Origin: Myotis daubentonii
Lineage: Eukaryota; Chordata; Mammalia; Chiroptera; Vespertilionidae
Assembly: GCF_963259705.1 (NCBI RefSeq)
Contig: NC_081840.1
Span: forward strand, 100,422,626-100,486,625
Reading direction: 5' to 3'
Length of the DNA: 64,000 nucleotides
Shown here: in pieces, positions 36,975-48,767 of the stretch
Layout of the letters: each line of letters begins with the position of its first letter
Numbering within the stretch: the stretch's first letter is position 1
The notes under the pieces: model-generated
Database searches by the model: none
Seen by the model: only the letters and a program-made list of their open reading frames with translations
What the model was told of the DNA's origin: nothing
Program-made: the position numbers and the translations under genes

Positions 36975-37920
36975 GCAGGGTGACAAATATCTGTGTATAA
37001 CTCCTTCCTCAGGATCTGGAGCTCATTTAGTGAAAGATACTATCATCATTTTGATTACTTTTCTATTAATGCATGCACCATACAAAGCATATATTTACAT
37101 TGCAAATCAACCTCAAGTGAGCACAAAGCAGCAATCATACATTTTTTTTTAATTAACTGCTGTGCCAGGATGTAATCAAAGGAATAAAATCTGCATTTTT
37201 TTAATGTGCCTGTCATAAATTAAGCATCAAGGTAAGTTCCTCTTTCCAAGGCTGCAAATACTCTTACTGCAACCCCTGTGAGTGAACAGGGCCCAATGAG
37301 GAGGGCAGTGCATGCTCTGCGCTGTGTCCTTCTCGGAAGGGGTGCTTGCTCTGGAGTTATGTGATTATGGCTCCAACCTTACAGAACCTTGACAAAGAAC
37401 AAAGTCCCAGTTTTTCTAGTGAATCCTTTCCATCTGACATATTAATTACTTCCTCTTCCGGTAAACATACTTCATGCTCTCCAGCAGTGTTGTGCAATGC
37501 ACAATGCCAGGTGCCAGGAATCCCCTGCAAATTTCAGCAGGGCCATATTATAATGTGCCACTAGATTCATCCAGCTATCTAAAAAGCATTTTTAAGCCAA
37601 AGATCTTTCCCATGAATAACCTGGCAAGTGTTTGAGCTTCATTATAATTTCTCTCTAATGGAGTTTGGGGAAATGAAATGGGAGTTAGCCAGATTTATAA
37701 GACTATCACCTGAGAAAATAGGGATGACCTAGAGGACAAGGTGCATTGGTTAACTCCCTAGATAAGGAGAAAGAGCTGGCCCCTAGTTTGTAAAGACAAA
37801 AAATATTCTTACCCAATAACCACAGTCCCTGTGCTCTCAGTGGAGGGCTATGCGCGTCTACAACCTGAAGAAGCACTGCATCCTCCAGTGGTCTCCTCTC
37901 CTTGTCTTCAGAATCTTGCT
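36975..37920. other. Unassigned, probably unique host sequence
   Basis: No coding domain or named repeat recognised in this stretch of about 0.95 kb. Confidence 0.4.
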
Positions 37921-37924
37921 CTGC

Positions 37925-38480
37925 AATCCATTTCTGTGTATTTATCCAAAATAATTGAAATCAAGATCCCAAAGAGATATCAGAACTCCTGTATTCATTA
38001 GAGCATTATTCACAGTAGCCAAGATGTGAAAATAACCTGAATGTCCATTGACAGATTAATGTATACAGCAAATGTGATATATACATACAATGGAATATCA
38101 TTTAGATTTAAAAAGAAAGAAATTTTTGAACATGGGACAACACAGATGAACCTTGAGAATATTATGCTAAGTGAAGTAAGGCAGGCACAGAAAGACATGA
38201 TCCCACTTATATCCCACTTATATGGGGTATCTCAAATTAAAGTCAAATTCATAGAATCAAAGAGTGGAATGGTGGTTGCCGGTGACTGGAAAGAGGGAGA
38301 AGTGGGGAGTACTCATTGATGAGAAAAAAGTTTCAGTCAAGAAAGGTGAATAAGCCCTGGAGATCTGGTGTAGTACACTGCACTGACAGTCAACAATAGT
38401 GTATTACATGCTTAAAATTTTAAGAGGGTTGATTTCATGTTAAGTGTTCTTGTCACAATAAAAGAAAAAAATTTAAATAA
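37925..38480 (+). mobile_element. Old L1 3' end fragment
   Basis: The C-terminal ORF2 phrases are present (GCATTATTCACAGTAGCCAA, ACAATGGAATATCATTTAGA, ATTATGCTAAGTGAAGTAAG). A 3' UTR follows with ATGGTGGTTGCCGGTGACTG and an A-rich end after CACAATAAAAGAAAAAA. Confidence 0.8.
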
Positions 38481-38510
38481 TAAAGTTAAACATTCAAAAA
38501 ATCCTTAAGA

Positions 38511-38780
38511 TGCTCTAGCCGGTTTGGCTCAGCGAATAGAGCATTGGACTGTGGCTCGAAGGGTCCCGGGTTCGATTCCAGTCAAGGGCACATACCTCGG
38601 TTGCAGGCTTCTCCCTGGCCTGTGCAGGAGGCAACCAGTCCATGTGTCTCTCTCACATCAATGTTTCTCTCTATCTTTCCCTCTCTCTTCCACTCTCCCT
38701 AAAAATCAATGGAAAAATATCCTCGGGTGAGGATTAACAAAAAATAAAATAAAATAAAAAAAGCTTCCTGGTATTTAAAA
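38511..38780 (+). mobile_element. Full-length Ves-type SINE with target duplication
   Basis: The tRNA-like head has an A-box region TGGCTCAGCGAATAGAGCAT and a B-box GGGTTCGATTCC. The body passes through GCAGGCTTCTCCCTGGCC and a CTCTCTC tract to a tail of AAATA repeats. A 15-bp duplication AAAAAATCCTTAAGA flanks it (38496-38510 and 38781-38795). It is transcribed by pol III in its family and moved by L1 enzymes. Confidence 0.95.
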
Positions 38781-38799
38781 AAAAAATCCTTAAGAGACC

Positions 38800-39270
38800 A
38801 TGATGTTAGTAATTCACGTGGAACATGCATGAACGCATTCTCGTGGTGGTATTTGGAAGTTAAAAGACCATTTAAGGCAGACACACCTTCATGAGAGAGG
38901 GCATCTTGTATGGGAAAATGGTTGGTTGAGGCTCATGAGGAGGAAGGAGCAAATTTCCTTCAAATGGAACCGAGAGCATTGGCTATTAAGTGGGGAGAAA
39001 CAGTCCTGGGGAGGTTGAGCATGAGAGCTCCCTGAGGACAACCCCAGGACATTTGGGCACCCTACAAAGAGGACTCCAGGAGTGGGAAAGGACAACAGAG
39101 CCTGTTCTGCTGGGCTCACGGCAGGGGCTGTTTTCTACTTGTGTGAGATATAGCAAATGTCTTCAGAATCCTACCCTGCAATCCCAGTCGTGGTCTCCCA
39201 CTACTGCTCTTAGATTATAGGGAACTCAGGGCTGAGATTCAGGCCGTGTGCAACAGTGACGCTGATATTA
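38800..39270. other. Unassigned, probably unique host sequence
   Basis: Short frames only. No repeat recognised. Confidence 0.4.
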
Positions 39271-39273
39271 AGA

Positions 39274-39605
39274 AACTATATTCGTTTGCTAGGACTGCCA
39301 TAACAAAGGACAACAGGTAGGGTAGCTTAAACAACAGGATTTATTTTCTCACAGTTCTGAGGGCTGGAAGTGCAAGATCAGAGTGTTGGTAAGGTTGGTT
39401 TCTTCTGAGGCCTCTCTTTTTGGCTTGTAGCTGGCCATCTCCCCATGTCTTCTCACGGTTTTTCCTTGTGTGGGTGTCTATGTTCTAATCAACTCTTGTT
39501 ATAAGGACACCAGTCATATGAGATTAGGGTCCACACCAATGATCTCATTTTAAATTAATTACCCTTTGAAGGACCCTATCTCCAAATACTGTTATATTCT
39601 CATAA
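39274..39605 (-). mobile_element. MaLR (MLT1-type) solo LTR
   Basis: The plus strand shows the reverse of a MLT1-like LTR: TTCGTTTGCTAGGACTGCCA, AACAGGATTTATTTTCTCAC, TTATAAGGACACCAGTCATA and GACCCTATCTCCAAATACTG. The 5' end of the LTR is cut near 39605. This is a mammal-wide, ERVL-related non-coding repeat. Confidence 0.85.
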
Positions 39606-39689
39606 GTCCATAAGTTTTCCAATTTTTATGATTAGAACTCTAATGTAAAACCAGTGGTTACCATTTAGTGGGCTTCTTGTGCATCCTTC

Positions 39690-39860
39690 ACCTACATCTA
39701 ATCTTCATAACCTATTGCGGTAAGGAGCTTTAGTGTCCATGCTGTGGAGATAAAGAAACTGAGGCCGGCAGTTAAGTGACTTCCCTGGACGTAGGATTGA
39801 ACACAGCCGACTGTTGTCTGAACCCATGCTTCTCGCCACTTCATCATTCTGCTTCTCCTG
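39690..39860 (-). mobile_element. MIR SINE relic
   Basis: Reverse MIR text: ATAAAGAAACTGAGGCCGGC, GTTAAGTGACTTCCCTGG and ATTGAACACAGCC on the plus strand. Confidence 0.7.
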
Positions 39861-39864
39861 GGTG

Positions 39865-41275
39865 TGTTACAGAAGAAATCAAAGTCACCCACTGTCCCAC
39901 CCGCTGAGACTCTGCATAGAGATCCAGATTATGTTATATAGCTTTGCTCCTTGATCCAGGCTAACGTTTTTGATGCTGCTTTGCTAATGGCAGGGCCAAA
40001 GAAAAGCTCCAGAGGCTTAAAAACTGCCTACAAAACACCCCAGCGCATGGGGAAACGTTAATGAGACAGTGTTGGGTGTAAAACTCTGGGTCCTCAACAA
40101 TATGTGTGCTAAAAGGACAATACCAGAATGCTAGCAATAGGTCTCTGGCCAGTGCAACTGCAAGTGATACTAATTTTCATCCTGTATCACTTATCTGTAT
40201 TTCCTATATTTCTCAAATGTGCTATAATGAGCATGTGCACAGAATGACCTCTGTGAGCAGAAATGAGACAATAAATGCCATAAGAGAAAAGTTAAACGCA
40301 CCCACTCAAAGCAGCACCACAGGCTCAATTCACTGATTTTGTCTCAGTTCTGGAAGATTTCTCTATATGTATTTGGAAAGGAAAACAAAGGCAGCAGACA
40401 GAGTCTGTGAGGAAATCTATTGGAAATAACATCCTGACTGGGAAAAGCCACAAAAGAACCAACCTAAAAGCATCCCAAAGTGGCCATTCAAATAGTAAAA
40501 ATGACGCAGGAGGTTGAAAACAAAGTCCCAACTTTCAGTTAGAGTTTCCTGAGCCAGTGAACACAGCAAGCCTGGAAGAGGAAGCCTGTGCTCCCTGGTG
40601 TCCCTGAGGAGGCCCCTGCCACTGCCCCTCGCCAGGACCTCAGAGAAATCGGAGGTCTTCCTCTTGTCAGCCCAAGTGCAGGGTCAGCTCCGAACTCCAG
40701 GCTCCCCAGCAGAACCAGGCCATCGCTCTGCTTCCCTCCCAAGTGCCTAGGGGGCTACTGCCAGGCTTTGCCCAGGGTCAGTGGGCAGGGACCCACTGAC
40801 AGGCCAGTGTGGCAGGTGGGCACATGCTCCACCTGCTTCCTGCCAGGTGGCACGCCACAGCCAGGAGTCAGCCAGGCAGACACAATGAGCAGGACCCACG
40901 TCAGATTCATAGGGAAAGAAAATTACTCTTTGTGGACCGAGAGATCAGGACAGGATATCTATAACTGTTTAAAGAAAAGCCTGTCTGCAGCCGCTCCCTC
41001 CCCAAGCACTTCCGAAACTTCACAACACTCCAGACTCTTTAAATATCCAAACCCAGAATAAGTGTGCAGGCAGCATTTCCCCCAGCAACCTGGTCCATGT
41101 GCAGCCACCTGAATCAGAGTCTCAAAGGGTCAGAGCTGGTGAGGGCCTTGCAGGTCAACAAGCTCAGGCTGAGACCAAGATGCTGGCACTTGGCTCCTAC
41201 CCTCTGTCACTTCCTGCCCAGCACCAGGCTCACCAAGGGCCCTTAACCTCTGTGCCACCCTGCCTTCACCACCTG
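39865..41275. other. Unassigned, GC-richer host sequence
   Basis: The block at 40540-41060 contains a 157-codon plus-strand frame (40588-41061) without a recognised domain. It is proline- and serine-rich and I do not treat it as a gene. The rest shows nothing I can name. Confidence 0.4.
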
Positions 41276-41294
41276 GGCCATTCCACACTTTTAT

Positions 41295-41577
41295 TTTATT
41301 TATGTATTTACTTATATATTTATATATGTATGTATTTTGGTTAATCCTCACCCAAGTATATTTTTCCATAGATTTTAGAGAGTGGAAGGGAGGGAAAGAG
41401 ACAGAGAGAAACATCGATGTGAGAGAGACACATGGATTGGTTGCCTCCCGCATGCACCCTGACCAGGGCCATAAGATTGAGCCCACAACTGAGGTACATG
41501 TCCTTGACCAGAATCAAACCTGGGATCCTTCAGTCCGAGGGCTGATGCTCTAGCCACTGAGCCAAATCAGCTAGGGC
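41295..41577 (-). mobile_element. Ves-type SINE
   Basis: On the minus strand the head is CCCTAGCTGATTTGGCTCAG, followed by the B-box region and the CTCTCTC body, and ends with an AAATA-rich tail at 41290-41330. The target duplication is approximately CCATTCCACACTTTTA (about 41278-41293) and CCACTCCGCACTTTTA (41578-41593). Confidence 0.92.
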
Positions 41578-41594
41578 CACTCCGCACTTTTAAA

Positions 41595-41700
41595 TGAGAT
41601 ACAGAGTCTAGGGAGATGAAAGGACTTGGCATAAGTTGCACAACTTGTTCATGGCAGAGCGGGAGCTAAAACCTGGACCCCTACCCTCCTGCTCTTTCCC
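41595..41700 (-). mobile_element. MIR SINE relic, weak
   Basis: Reverse MIR-like order: GAAAGGACTTGGCATAAGTT, CATGGCAGAGCGGGAGC and AAACCTGGACCCC. Confidence 0.5.
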
Positions 41701-41704
41701 TGGA

Positions 41705-42300
41705 CATGTGGACATTTGGACCTGATGCCTCTTTGGCTGTCTTGTGATAGTGCAGTGGTTGCTCTGGATTAGAAGTTGAGCAATGTGCTTTCAGATCCTT
41801 ACAAACAGGTTTAGACAGGAATGTCTCTTTAAAGTTTTGGATTTCTTTTTTATTTATTTGTTTTTGGTTTTTTTGTGTGTGTTTTTCTCATTTTAAAAAA
41901 AAAATTGGAGTCCCCTGGTTGAATATAGCATTTACCCAACCTCAAGATGTGAAACAGATACCAGCAGAGCTTATCTGGTTGAAGTGAGAGCAGGGGCCCA
42001 AAGCTCCCTCAACCATAGCCTCCAGCCCCACTGAACTGTTGGTTCTAGAGATATATCCTGGGTCTCGGGCCTCTGAGAGGTGGTTTGTGAAGTACTGGAC
42101 CAATTAGTATCTCATGAACTCATATACCTGAGAACCCCAGATTCACCATAAAGTGAGTCTGGATTATAGAGGGAACATACCTAGGGCTCTACTCAATCCT
42201 CTGCAGTCCCGTAGCAAGTGAGGATGAGAAGACATCTGAAAAATGTACTTGGATTCAAAGGCAACCAGAGGTCAACCGTGAAATGTGACAGGCCCAAAAG
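41705..42300. other. Unassigned sequence
   Basis: Contains T-rich runs near 41845-41900; nothing else recognised. Confidence 0.4.
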
Positions 42301-42304
42301 AATA

Positions 42305-43240
42305 ATCATTTATTCTTTCATTTGTCTAACAGAAATTTACTAAGCTCTTACTACATGCCAGCCCCAAGGTAGGCACAGCAAATTATATGCACAAAAGTAA
42401 TTCATGCTCTTTATTCCTAAGGAAGTTTGTGTTTTAACAAAATCTGACATATAAATACAAAGAAAATTAGAAGCACTTTAGGTACTTTTTTTTCAGATAT
42501 TCATAAACAAGAGCTACCCTTCCCAGCAAGGATGATTATCAAAGGCTTCACATTTGAAAATAATATGGTTTTGATGGGTGGAGCTGAGAGAGTAGGACAT
42601 TTCAAAATGAGGAAGCAGCATGTACAAAGGCCCAGAGACACTGTTGTCACACAGGCTGTACAACTGCAGAAAGTACATTCACAGAGTTTATCAAATAAGG
42701 AGCACCCCCTGAAATCAGCTACATAGCGGCCCTGCTGGGAAGCACAGATACGTGCAGGAAATAGTGAGCAGGACTAGACAGAGGGAGGAACCTGTACAGA
42801 GCAGTAAAGAGAAGTGGAAAAGTAGGTTAGAACCCAAGTGTGGAAGGCCTGGACTCCACTCTGTACACAGTGGGCAGTTGCTAAGGTTTTTTGAACAGGT
42901 AAGTGACAGCAAAGTAAAGCTTTAATAAGCTGTGCCTAACAGCTGGATGGTGAATAGGAGGAGTGGAGGGGATGAAGGCTGAGACAGTGAAAGGAACAGG
43001 TAATGGGACCAACTGTGGGTGGAGGTAGTGAGGATGGAGAAAAGAGATCAATGCATGGCAAGCCACTGACTTTGGAGTCAAGGGAGAGGACTGCCGTAGA
43101 GGGAGACAGCAGGACTGGTCTGGGTGCCTGGGATTCAATGGGTGCCTTTTTGCACACTCAGAGAAGATGCGAGGGGTGCCTGGAGTGGGTGGGCATTGGG
43201 AAGTTTGATTGAAGGTTTGGAAGGTTGGGGTCATTAGAGA
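42305..43240 (-). mobile_element. Ancient L2/CR1-class LINE relic
   Basis: The plus strand begins with the reverse L2 tail (CTAACAGAAATTTACTAAGC, CTCTTACTACATGCCAGCC). It continues with text in the L2 style (GTACAAAGGCCCAGAGACAC, GGCAGTTGCTAAGGTTTTTT). Minus-strand frames are short and broken. The region after 42960 is less sure. Confidence 0.55.
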
Positions 43241-43244
43241 GTCA

Positions 43245-44485
43245 ATTCAATGTACCAGCTCAACCCAGGAGCAAGGCCTCCCTGTATCTCTGCACAGGCA
43301 TGGCTGTGAACTGGCCTGATGGTGATCGATTCCAATAATGCCCACTGCCCTGCTTCCATCTGATTCTTTTCCCTTGGCTTCTCCTCAGAAAGCACAGAGT
43401 TCCCAGGTCAGGAAAGCTAAAAACAAAAGACTTCCTTATGATCAATCCAGGCAACAATCAGAAGAGCCAGAAAGGAGACTCCTGGTCCCATATTTTCCAT
43501 CTGAGCTGTCCCTGTCAGGGTAAACAGCAACTAAAATAATCACAGTTGCTTACCACTTGGAACATTATTATCAGAACAGTTAGTAAATAGGAACTGTTTT
43601 TAAAACAAGCTATCAAAACAAACGCAAGGAGAACATCTGCAAGTCCCAGGCCTGGTCGCTGAGGAAGGTGACCCTTAGGCAAAGGGGAAGGTCCCTAAGA
43701 TGGCCCAGGGTGGGGTGGCCCCAGTGGGAGGAGGCAAAGCTGAGGGAGGGAGGAACTGGCCTGCAAACAGGCTCTGAGCAAGATGCAGAAATACTTCTGA
43801 CAACTGTGAACCTCCCTGGATGGGGAGCCAGCAGGGGAGGGCTGGTGGCCCCTGGGCCCATCCAGGCAGTCACTTCAGAGCCTGGGCAATCTTGAGTGGA
43901 AGCATCAGATATTACTTACAGCCATTGATTGAAATCCATGTTGTTTAGTATGGTGTTTATAAAGATACACTGTAGGTGGCCTTTCCTTCCTTGCCTCTCC
44001 AGCTGGGGTAGAGAGGTTTTTCTGTGCAGATTTCTTTGCTTTGTTTAGCTTATTTTCCTCCTCAAATATGTTAACTAACAAGAGCAAGGATAACAAATGT
44101 TTATTATTTAAACCTTGGATGAGGCCAATGCACCTGCACTTCCTGGTGGGAAAAGGTGCAGGAGTAAATGATGGGGTCCCTGTCCTGCAGCCCCCATCCT
44201 TTTTTCCTTCTCGCTAACCAGGGGCAGGGAACAGCTTTCAAAACAAAATTCTCCAGATGGTCTCAGAGGGTTTCGGTCTGTGATCTTTGTGTGTGCTCAT
44301 ATTTTTGAGCTGGGAAAGGGCTTCCACCATCAGAATTACTTTCTTCTCTCTATTCTACTTTCCTCATCCCTAAATAAAACTTATAAATACTCTCCATTGT
44401 GTTGGTCACTTGTGTGAAAACAAAACGCACCCTAGGATTTAAGAATAAGGGAGAAGATTGGAAGTCGGGGTGATATGTTCAATTT
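43245..44485. other. Unassigned, probably unique host sequence
   Basis: Several short frames without family features; no repeat recognised. Confidence 0.4.
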
Positions 44486-44501
44486 AAAAAGTTGTGGGGG
44501 C

Positions 44502-44738
44502 CCTAGCTGGTTTGGCTTAGTGGATAGAGTGTTGGCTTGCAGACTGAAGGGTCCTGGGTTCCATTCCAGTCAAGGACATGTGCCTGGGTTGCAGGCTTGA
44601 TCCCCAACAGGGGGTGTAAAGAAAACAGGCAATCAATAATTTTCTCTCATCATTGATGTTTCTGTCTCTCTCTTCCTTTCCCTTCTTCTCTGAAATTGAT
44701 AAAAAAATAAAAACATATATTTTTAAAATATAAAAAGG
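44502..44738 (+). mobile_element. Ves-type SINE
   Basis: The head CCCTAGCTGGTTTGGCTTAG, a B-box-like GGGTTCCATTCC, the CTCTCTC body and an A-rich tail are all present. An imperfect direct repeat lies at AAAAAGTTGTGGGGG (about 44487) and AAAAAGGTGTGAGG (about 44735). Confidence 0.9.
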
Positions 44739-44739
44739 T

Positions 44740-45745
44740 GTGAGGAATTTTGGAGAGCTCTCTTGGTGCAAATCTAAGGCCCCATTCTCCAATCAGTCCT
44801 ATTACTAATAAATAGGATCTTTTGATCTTAAAAACAATGAACTGTCCATGAATGAATGTACCAACTGCATGCAGACTGGTCATATAACAAAAAGGACAGT
44901 GATTGGAAGTCTGGCAAGAGGATTGAAATCCTAGACTCAAAGCCTTGACCTCGGCTCCTGAAACCTTCTCCTCCTGCTGCCCTCTTCAGCCCAGCCTCTC
45001 TGGGCTGCTATTTCTCCCCTGCCCCGGCAATGGAAAGCGAAGGCTGTAGGGCTCCTGGGTCCTGGCAAGGACAGAGGGCCAAGGAGGCAGAAGGGCCCTC
45101 GAGGATGGCCGAGTACAAGGAAAAGTTCATCTTCCAGCTCACACAGACTCTAGGTGCACCTTGAAAGAGCCAGGATGATTGTACCACCTTATGGAAATGT
45201 TGACAAAGTATGGAGGGATTTGCGGGCTTCCTGTTGGGACTCGGAGATTGAAGTAGATGACAATGCAGAAAGAAAGAGGAGTCCAGGAGGAAAGCCAGAG
45301 GCAGTGATTACGTTGGGGAGAGGAGGAACAGAGTGCAGGGCAGTTCTGAGTGGGATGGAGCGACTCTAAGGGAAAGGTCTGAGGGTACGTGGGAGAAGAT
45401 GCAAAAAGAATCTTTGGTGCTGAAGAGAATCTTTGCCAGAAAAAGCTCAGGAAATAGTGTTAGAAACATGGTTTTTCTTAAGAAAGCCAGGGGCCATGGC
45501 ACAGGGAGCTCTGCACAGATGCTGTTCCAATAGCCTGGAGCATTAGGATTCTGGAGAGAGAGAAATCCAAGTCCAAATAACACCTCATCCAGGCTGCTGA
45601 GCCAGGCCCTGGGGTCTGGGTTTGGAGAGCCCAAGCCATTTAAGGGAAGCCATGAAATTGGGGAAAATATGGGATCTTGTCTTTATTTCCACCTCTTTTT
45701 TTTTTTTTACATGGTTGTAAGAATTTCCTACCACATTGATTAAAG
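44740..45745. other. Unassigned, probably unique host sequence
   Basis: Frames of 66-108 codons occur on both strands (for example 45154-45369 plus) without known domains. Confidence 0.4.
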
Positions 45746-45749
45746 ACTA

Positions 45750-46092
45750 AGTTGAATATGGAACAATGATAAGCAGCAACATGGATTAATCTCACAGACA
45801 TAATGTTGAGTGAAAGAAGACAGACATAAATGAGCACTTACGGTACAATTCCATTTAGTAGTATAAGAAGTTCAAAAGCAGGCAATCGAAAACTAATCTA
45901 TGGACACAAACGTCAGAAGAGTAGACGCCACTGGGATACTGACTGGGAGGGGCCACAAGGGAGCCTTCCTGGTGCTGGATGTGCCATGTGTTGGTCGGGG
46001 ATGTACTTACAGAGAGTATGATGTGTAAAAAGTCATCGAGCTGTGCAAGTAAGACCGATGTACTTCACTGCAAGTCAGTGAACCTCAACAAA
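45750..46092 (+). mobile_element. Old L1 3' end fragment
   Basis: ORF2 end and 3' UTR phrases in order: AGCAACATGGATTAATCTCA, ATTCCATTTAGTAGTATAAG, GGGATACTGACTGGGAGGGG, AAAAAGTCATCGAGCTGTGC and AACCTCAACAAAATT at the end. A younger L1 is inserted at its tail. Confidence 0.82.
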
Positions 46093-46364
46093 ATTTTTTT
46101 AAAATTTATTTTTATTGTTGAAAGTATTACATATGTTCTCTTTTACCCCCATTGACACCCTTCTCCTCAGGCTCTCACCACACTAAAATCTATGTCCATG
46201 GGTTATGCATACTCTATATAATAAAAGAGAAACATGCAAATTAGCCATCCATCTGCTACCCTCAAGCCACGCCCACAAGCCAATCAGAGTGTCTATGCAA
46301 ATTAACCCAACAAATATGGCGGTTAATTTGCATACGCAGGTGTCAGGCGTCCCAGGAGGTGATG

Positions 46365-46640
46365 GCGGCTGCGGACACAGGCTCCCGGGACCATTGCCAG
46401 CATGGAAGGCGAGGCCTGCCACGCCAAGCCATGCCCGCGGGCTCCCAGGACCTTAGCTGGCCCTGGGAGGTGAGGCCACCCTTACCTAGCCATGCCCACA
46501 GCCTCCCAGGACCTTCACCAGCCCTGGGAGGCGAGGCCGTAGCCACTCCTGTGGGCTCCCAGGACTTTTGCTGGTGGGGGAGCCAAGGCCGCCCACACCT
46601 AGCCAAGCCCACGGGCTCCTGGGACCTTGCCGGCGGAGAG
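46365..46640 (+). repeat. Imperfect ~60-bp tandem repeats in Helitron 5' region
   Basis: About five units share GGCTCCCAGGACCTT, a CCCTGGGAGG-type centre and GGCGAGGCC. Drift between units is large. Tandem repeats inside Helitrons are common and their role is not known. Confidence 0.75.
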
Positions 46641-46892
46641 TGGGAGGTTTGGAGGACTTGGCAGAGCAGGAGACTGCTGGACATAGAGCAGAGAGAGAGA
46701 GAGAGGGTGGCTTGGAGGGCATAGCTTCCTCTGTCACCCCAGCTTCCTCATCACAGCTGTGGAAACTGACAGCAGGGAGGAGGAAGTCCCACCCCCACAG
46801 AATCAGCCATTGGTCAGACAGTTCTCAGTGGCCTGATAGCCAGGACTTTCATTCACCTGCATCTCAGACCATGACAGTAGAGAGGTGGGACT

Positions 46893-48720
46893 ATGTCTAA
46901 AGAACAACTGTTGATACAACATAGCTCTACAGCCAAAAGATGCCAGTGTTATCAACAGAAAAAGTCTGCAGAGCAGCGTGTGTCTGATCTTGAAAGAAGG
47001 CAGCGCCTATGACAGGATGTATCTGAACACCAGCTACTGGAAAAATGTCGCTCTGATGCCGAAAAACACCGGCATTATCGACAGAATATGTCTAAAGACC
47101 AACGTGCCTTTGAAGTTGAAAGAAGGCGGTGGCAACGACAGAATATGTCTAGAGAACAGTCATCAACAAGTACTACCAATACCAGTAGGAACTGCCTTCT
47201 CAGTGAAAATGGAGTACATGACGATGCAATCCTCAAACATAGTTGTGGTGGAATGACTGTTCAATGTGAATTTTGCCTATCACTAAATTTCTCTGATGAA
47301 AAACCATCCAATGGGAAATTTACTCAATGTTGTAACAAACGGAAAGTCTGTCCAAATGATAAACATTTTCCAGATTACCTGGCATATTTAAAAAGATTAA
47401 TGACAAACGAAGATTCTGACAGTAAACATTTCATGGAAAATATTCATTCCATAAATAGTTCTTTTGCTTTTGCTTCCATGGGTGCAAATACTGCATCGCC
47501 ATCAGGATATGGGCCATATTGTTTTAGAATACACAGACAAGTTTATCACTGTACTGGAACTTTACATCCTTCGGATGGTGTTTCTCAGAAGTTTGCTCAA
47601 CTCTATATTTTGGATACAGCCGAAGCTACAAGTGAAAGATTAGCAATGCCAGAAAACCAGGGCTGCTCAGAAAGACTCATCAACATCAACAACCTCATGC
47701 ATGAAATAAATGAATTAACAAAATCGTACAAGATGCTACATGAAGTAGAAAAGGAAGCCCAATCTGAAGCAGCAGCCAAAGGTATTGCTTGCACAGAAGT
47801 AACAATGGTGATTAAATAAGAGCGTAACAGTGACCCAGGTAGATATAATTCTCCCCGTGTAACCGAGGTTGCTGTCATATTCAGAAACGAAGATGGAGAA
47901 CATCCTTTTGAAAGGGACTTGCTGGTTTACAATTGTAAACCAGATCCCAATAATCCAAATGCCACTAAAATGAAACAAATCAATATCCTGTTTCCTACAT
48001 TAGATGCAATGACATATCCTATTCTTTTTCCACATGGTGAACAAGGCTGGAGAACAGATATTGCATTAAGACTCAGAGACAACAGTGTAATCAAAAATAA
48101 TACTAGACAAAATATAAGGACACGAGTCACACAAGTGCTGTATTATGGATTTCATCTCTCTGTGCAGGACACGTTCAATCCTATTTTAAATGCAGGAAAA
48201 TTAGCTCAACAGTTTATCATGGATTTGTATTAAAAAAATGGAGGCCAATTGGATAAATTTCATCAAAGCAAACCAATCTAAGTTGAGAGTTGAAAAATAT
48301 AGTGGTCTGATGGATTATCTCAAATCTAGATCTGAAAATGACAATGTGCTGATTGGTAAAATGATAATACTTCTGTCATCTTCTGAGGGTTGTCCCAGAA
48401 ATATGCAGCAGAGATATCAGGATGCTATGGCAATTGTAATGAAGTATGGCAAGCCCGATTTATTCATAACTATGACATACAACCCCAAATGGGCAGATAC
48501 TGCAAACAATTTACAACGCTGGCAAAAAGTTGAAAACAGACCTGACTTAGTAGCCAGAGTTTTTAATATTAAGCTGAATGCCCTTTTAAATGATATCTGT
48601 AAAGTCCATTTATTTGGCAAAGTAATACCTAAATTCACGTCATTGAATTTCAGAAACGCGGACTGCTTCACGCTCACATATTATTGATATTAGATAGTGA
48701 GTCCAAATTACATTCCTCTA
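46893..48720 (+). pseudogene. Helitron Rep/helicase protein, N-terminal part, decayed
   Basis: Rep-helicase proteins nick single-stranded DNA through an HUH endonuclease and unwind by a Pif1-type helicase. From the ATG at 46893 one frame runs with in-frame stops only at 47010-47012 (TGA) and 47817-47819 (TAA), to a stop at 48231. Upstream are basic repeated motifs (RRRWQRQNMSREQ), then a CxxC-like region (CEFCLSLNFSDEKP). Later blocks match the conserved Helitron N-terminal domain: ILFPTLDAMTYPILFPHGEQ, LFITMTYNPKWAD and RPDLVARVFNIKLNALLNDI. After shifts near 48234 and 48635 the frame gives VIEFQKRGLLHAHILL, which contains the HUH (His-x-His, codons at 48669-48677). The gene stops soon after; catalytic tyrosines and helicase are missing. 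Confidence 0.88.
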
Positions 48721-48737
48721 ATTAATTCCCTTTCAAT

Positions 48738-48756
48738 GTGCATGAATTTCATGCAC
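48738..48756 (+). terminator. Subterminal hairpin of the first Helitron
   Basis: A 9-bp perfect stem GTGCATGAA/TTCATGCAC with a single T in the centre lies 7-8 bases before the terminal CTAG. In Helitrons this hairpin is thought to mark the end of rolling-circle transfer. Confidence 0.85.
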
Positions 48757-48767
48757 CAGGCTACTAG

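Larger units (their letters stand above)
46213..48767 (+). mobile_element. Helitron with remnant Rep gene
   Basis: It begins TCTATATAATAAAAGAGAAA and ends with CTAG at 48764-48767. A strong subterminal hairpin stands just before the end (GTGCATGAA-T-TTCATGCAC, 48738-48756). These are canonical Helitron features. The first third is non-coding and contains imperfect GC-rich tandem repeats; the remainder holds the N-terminal part of a Rep/helicase gene. The Rep-helicase C-terminal half is absent, since the coding sequence runs into the 3' terminus. Confidence 0.93.

Noticed and set aside
38511..38620. tRNA gene
   Set aside because: A- and B-box are present, but the context (CTCTCTC body, A-rich tail, 15-bp duplication) shows a Ves-type SINE and no cloverleaf of a working tRNA is complete.
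40588..41061. 157-codon open frame on the plus strand
   Set aside because: Proline/serine-rich, no domain, in a GC-richer stretch where long frames arise by chance; no splice or promoter evidence.
45154..45369. 71-codon plus-strand frame
   Set aside because: No similarity recognised, no supporting context, length expected by chance.
46640..46890. Second host gene capture in the Rep-carrying Helitron
   Set aside because: The stretch is unlike the rest of the element, but I recognise no exon, splice site or protein in it.
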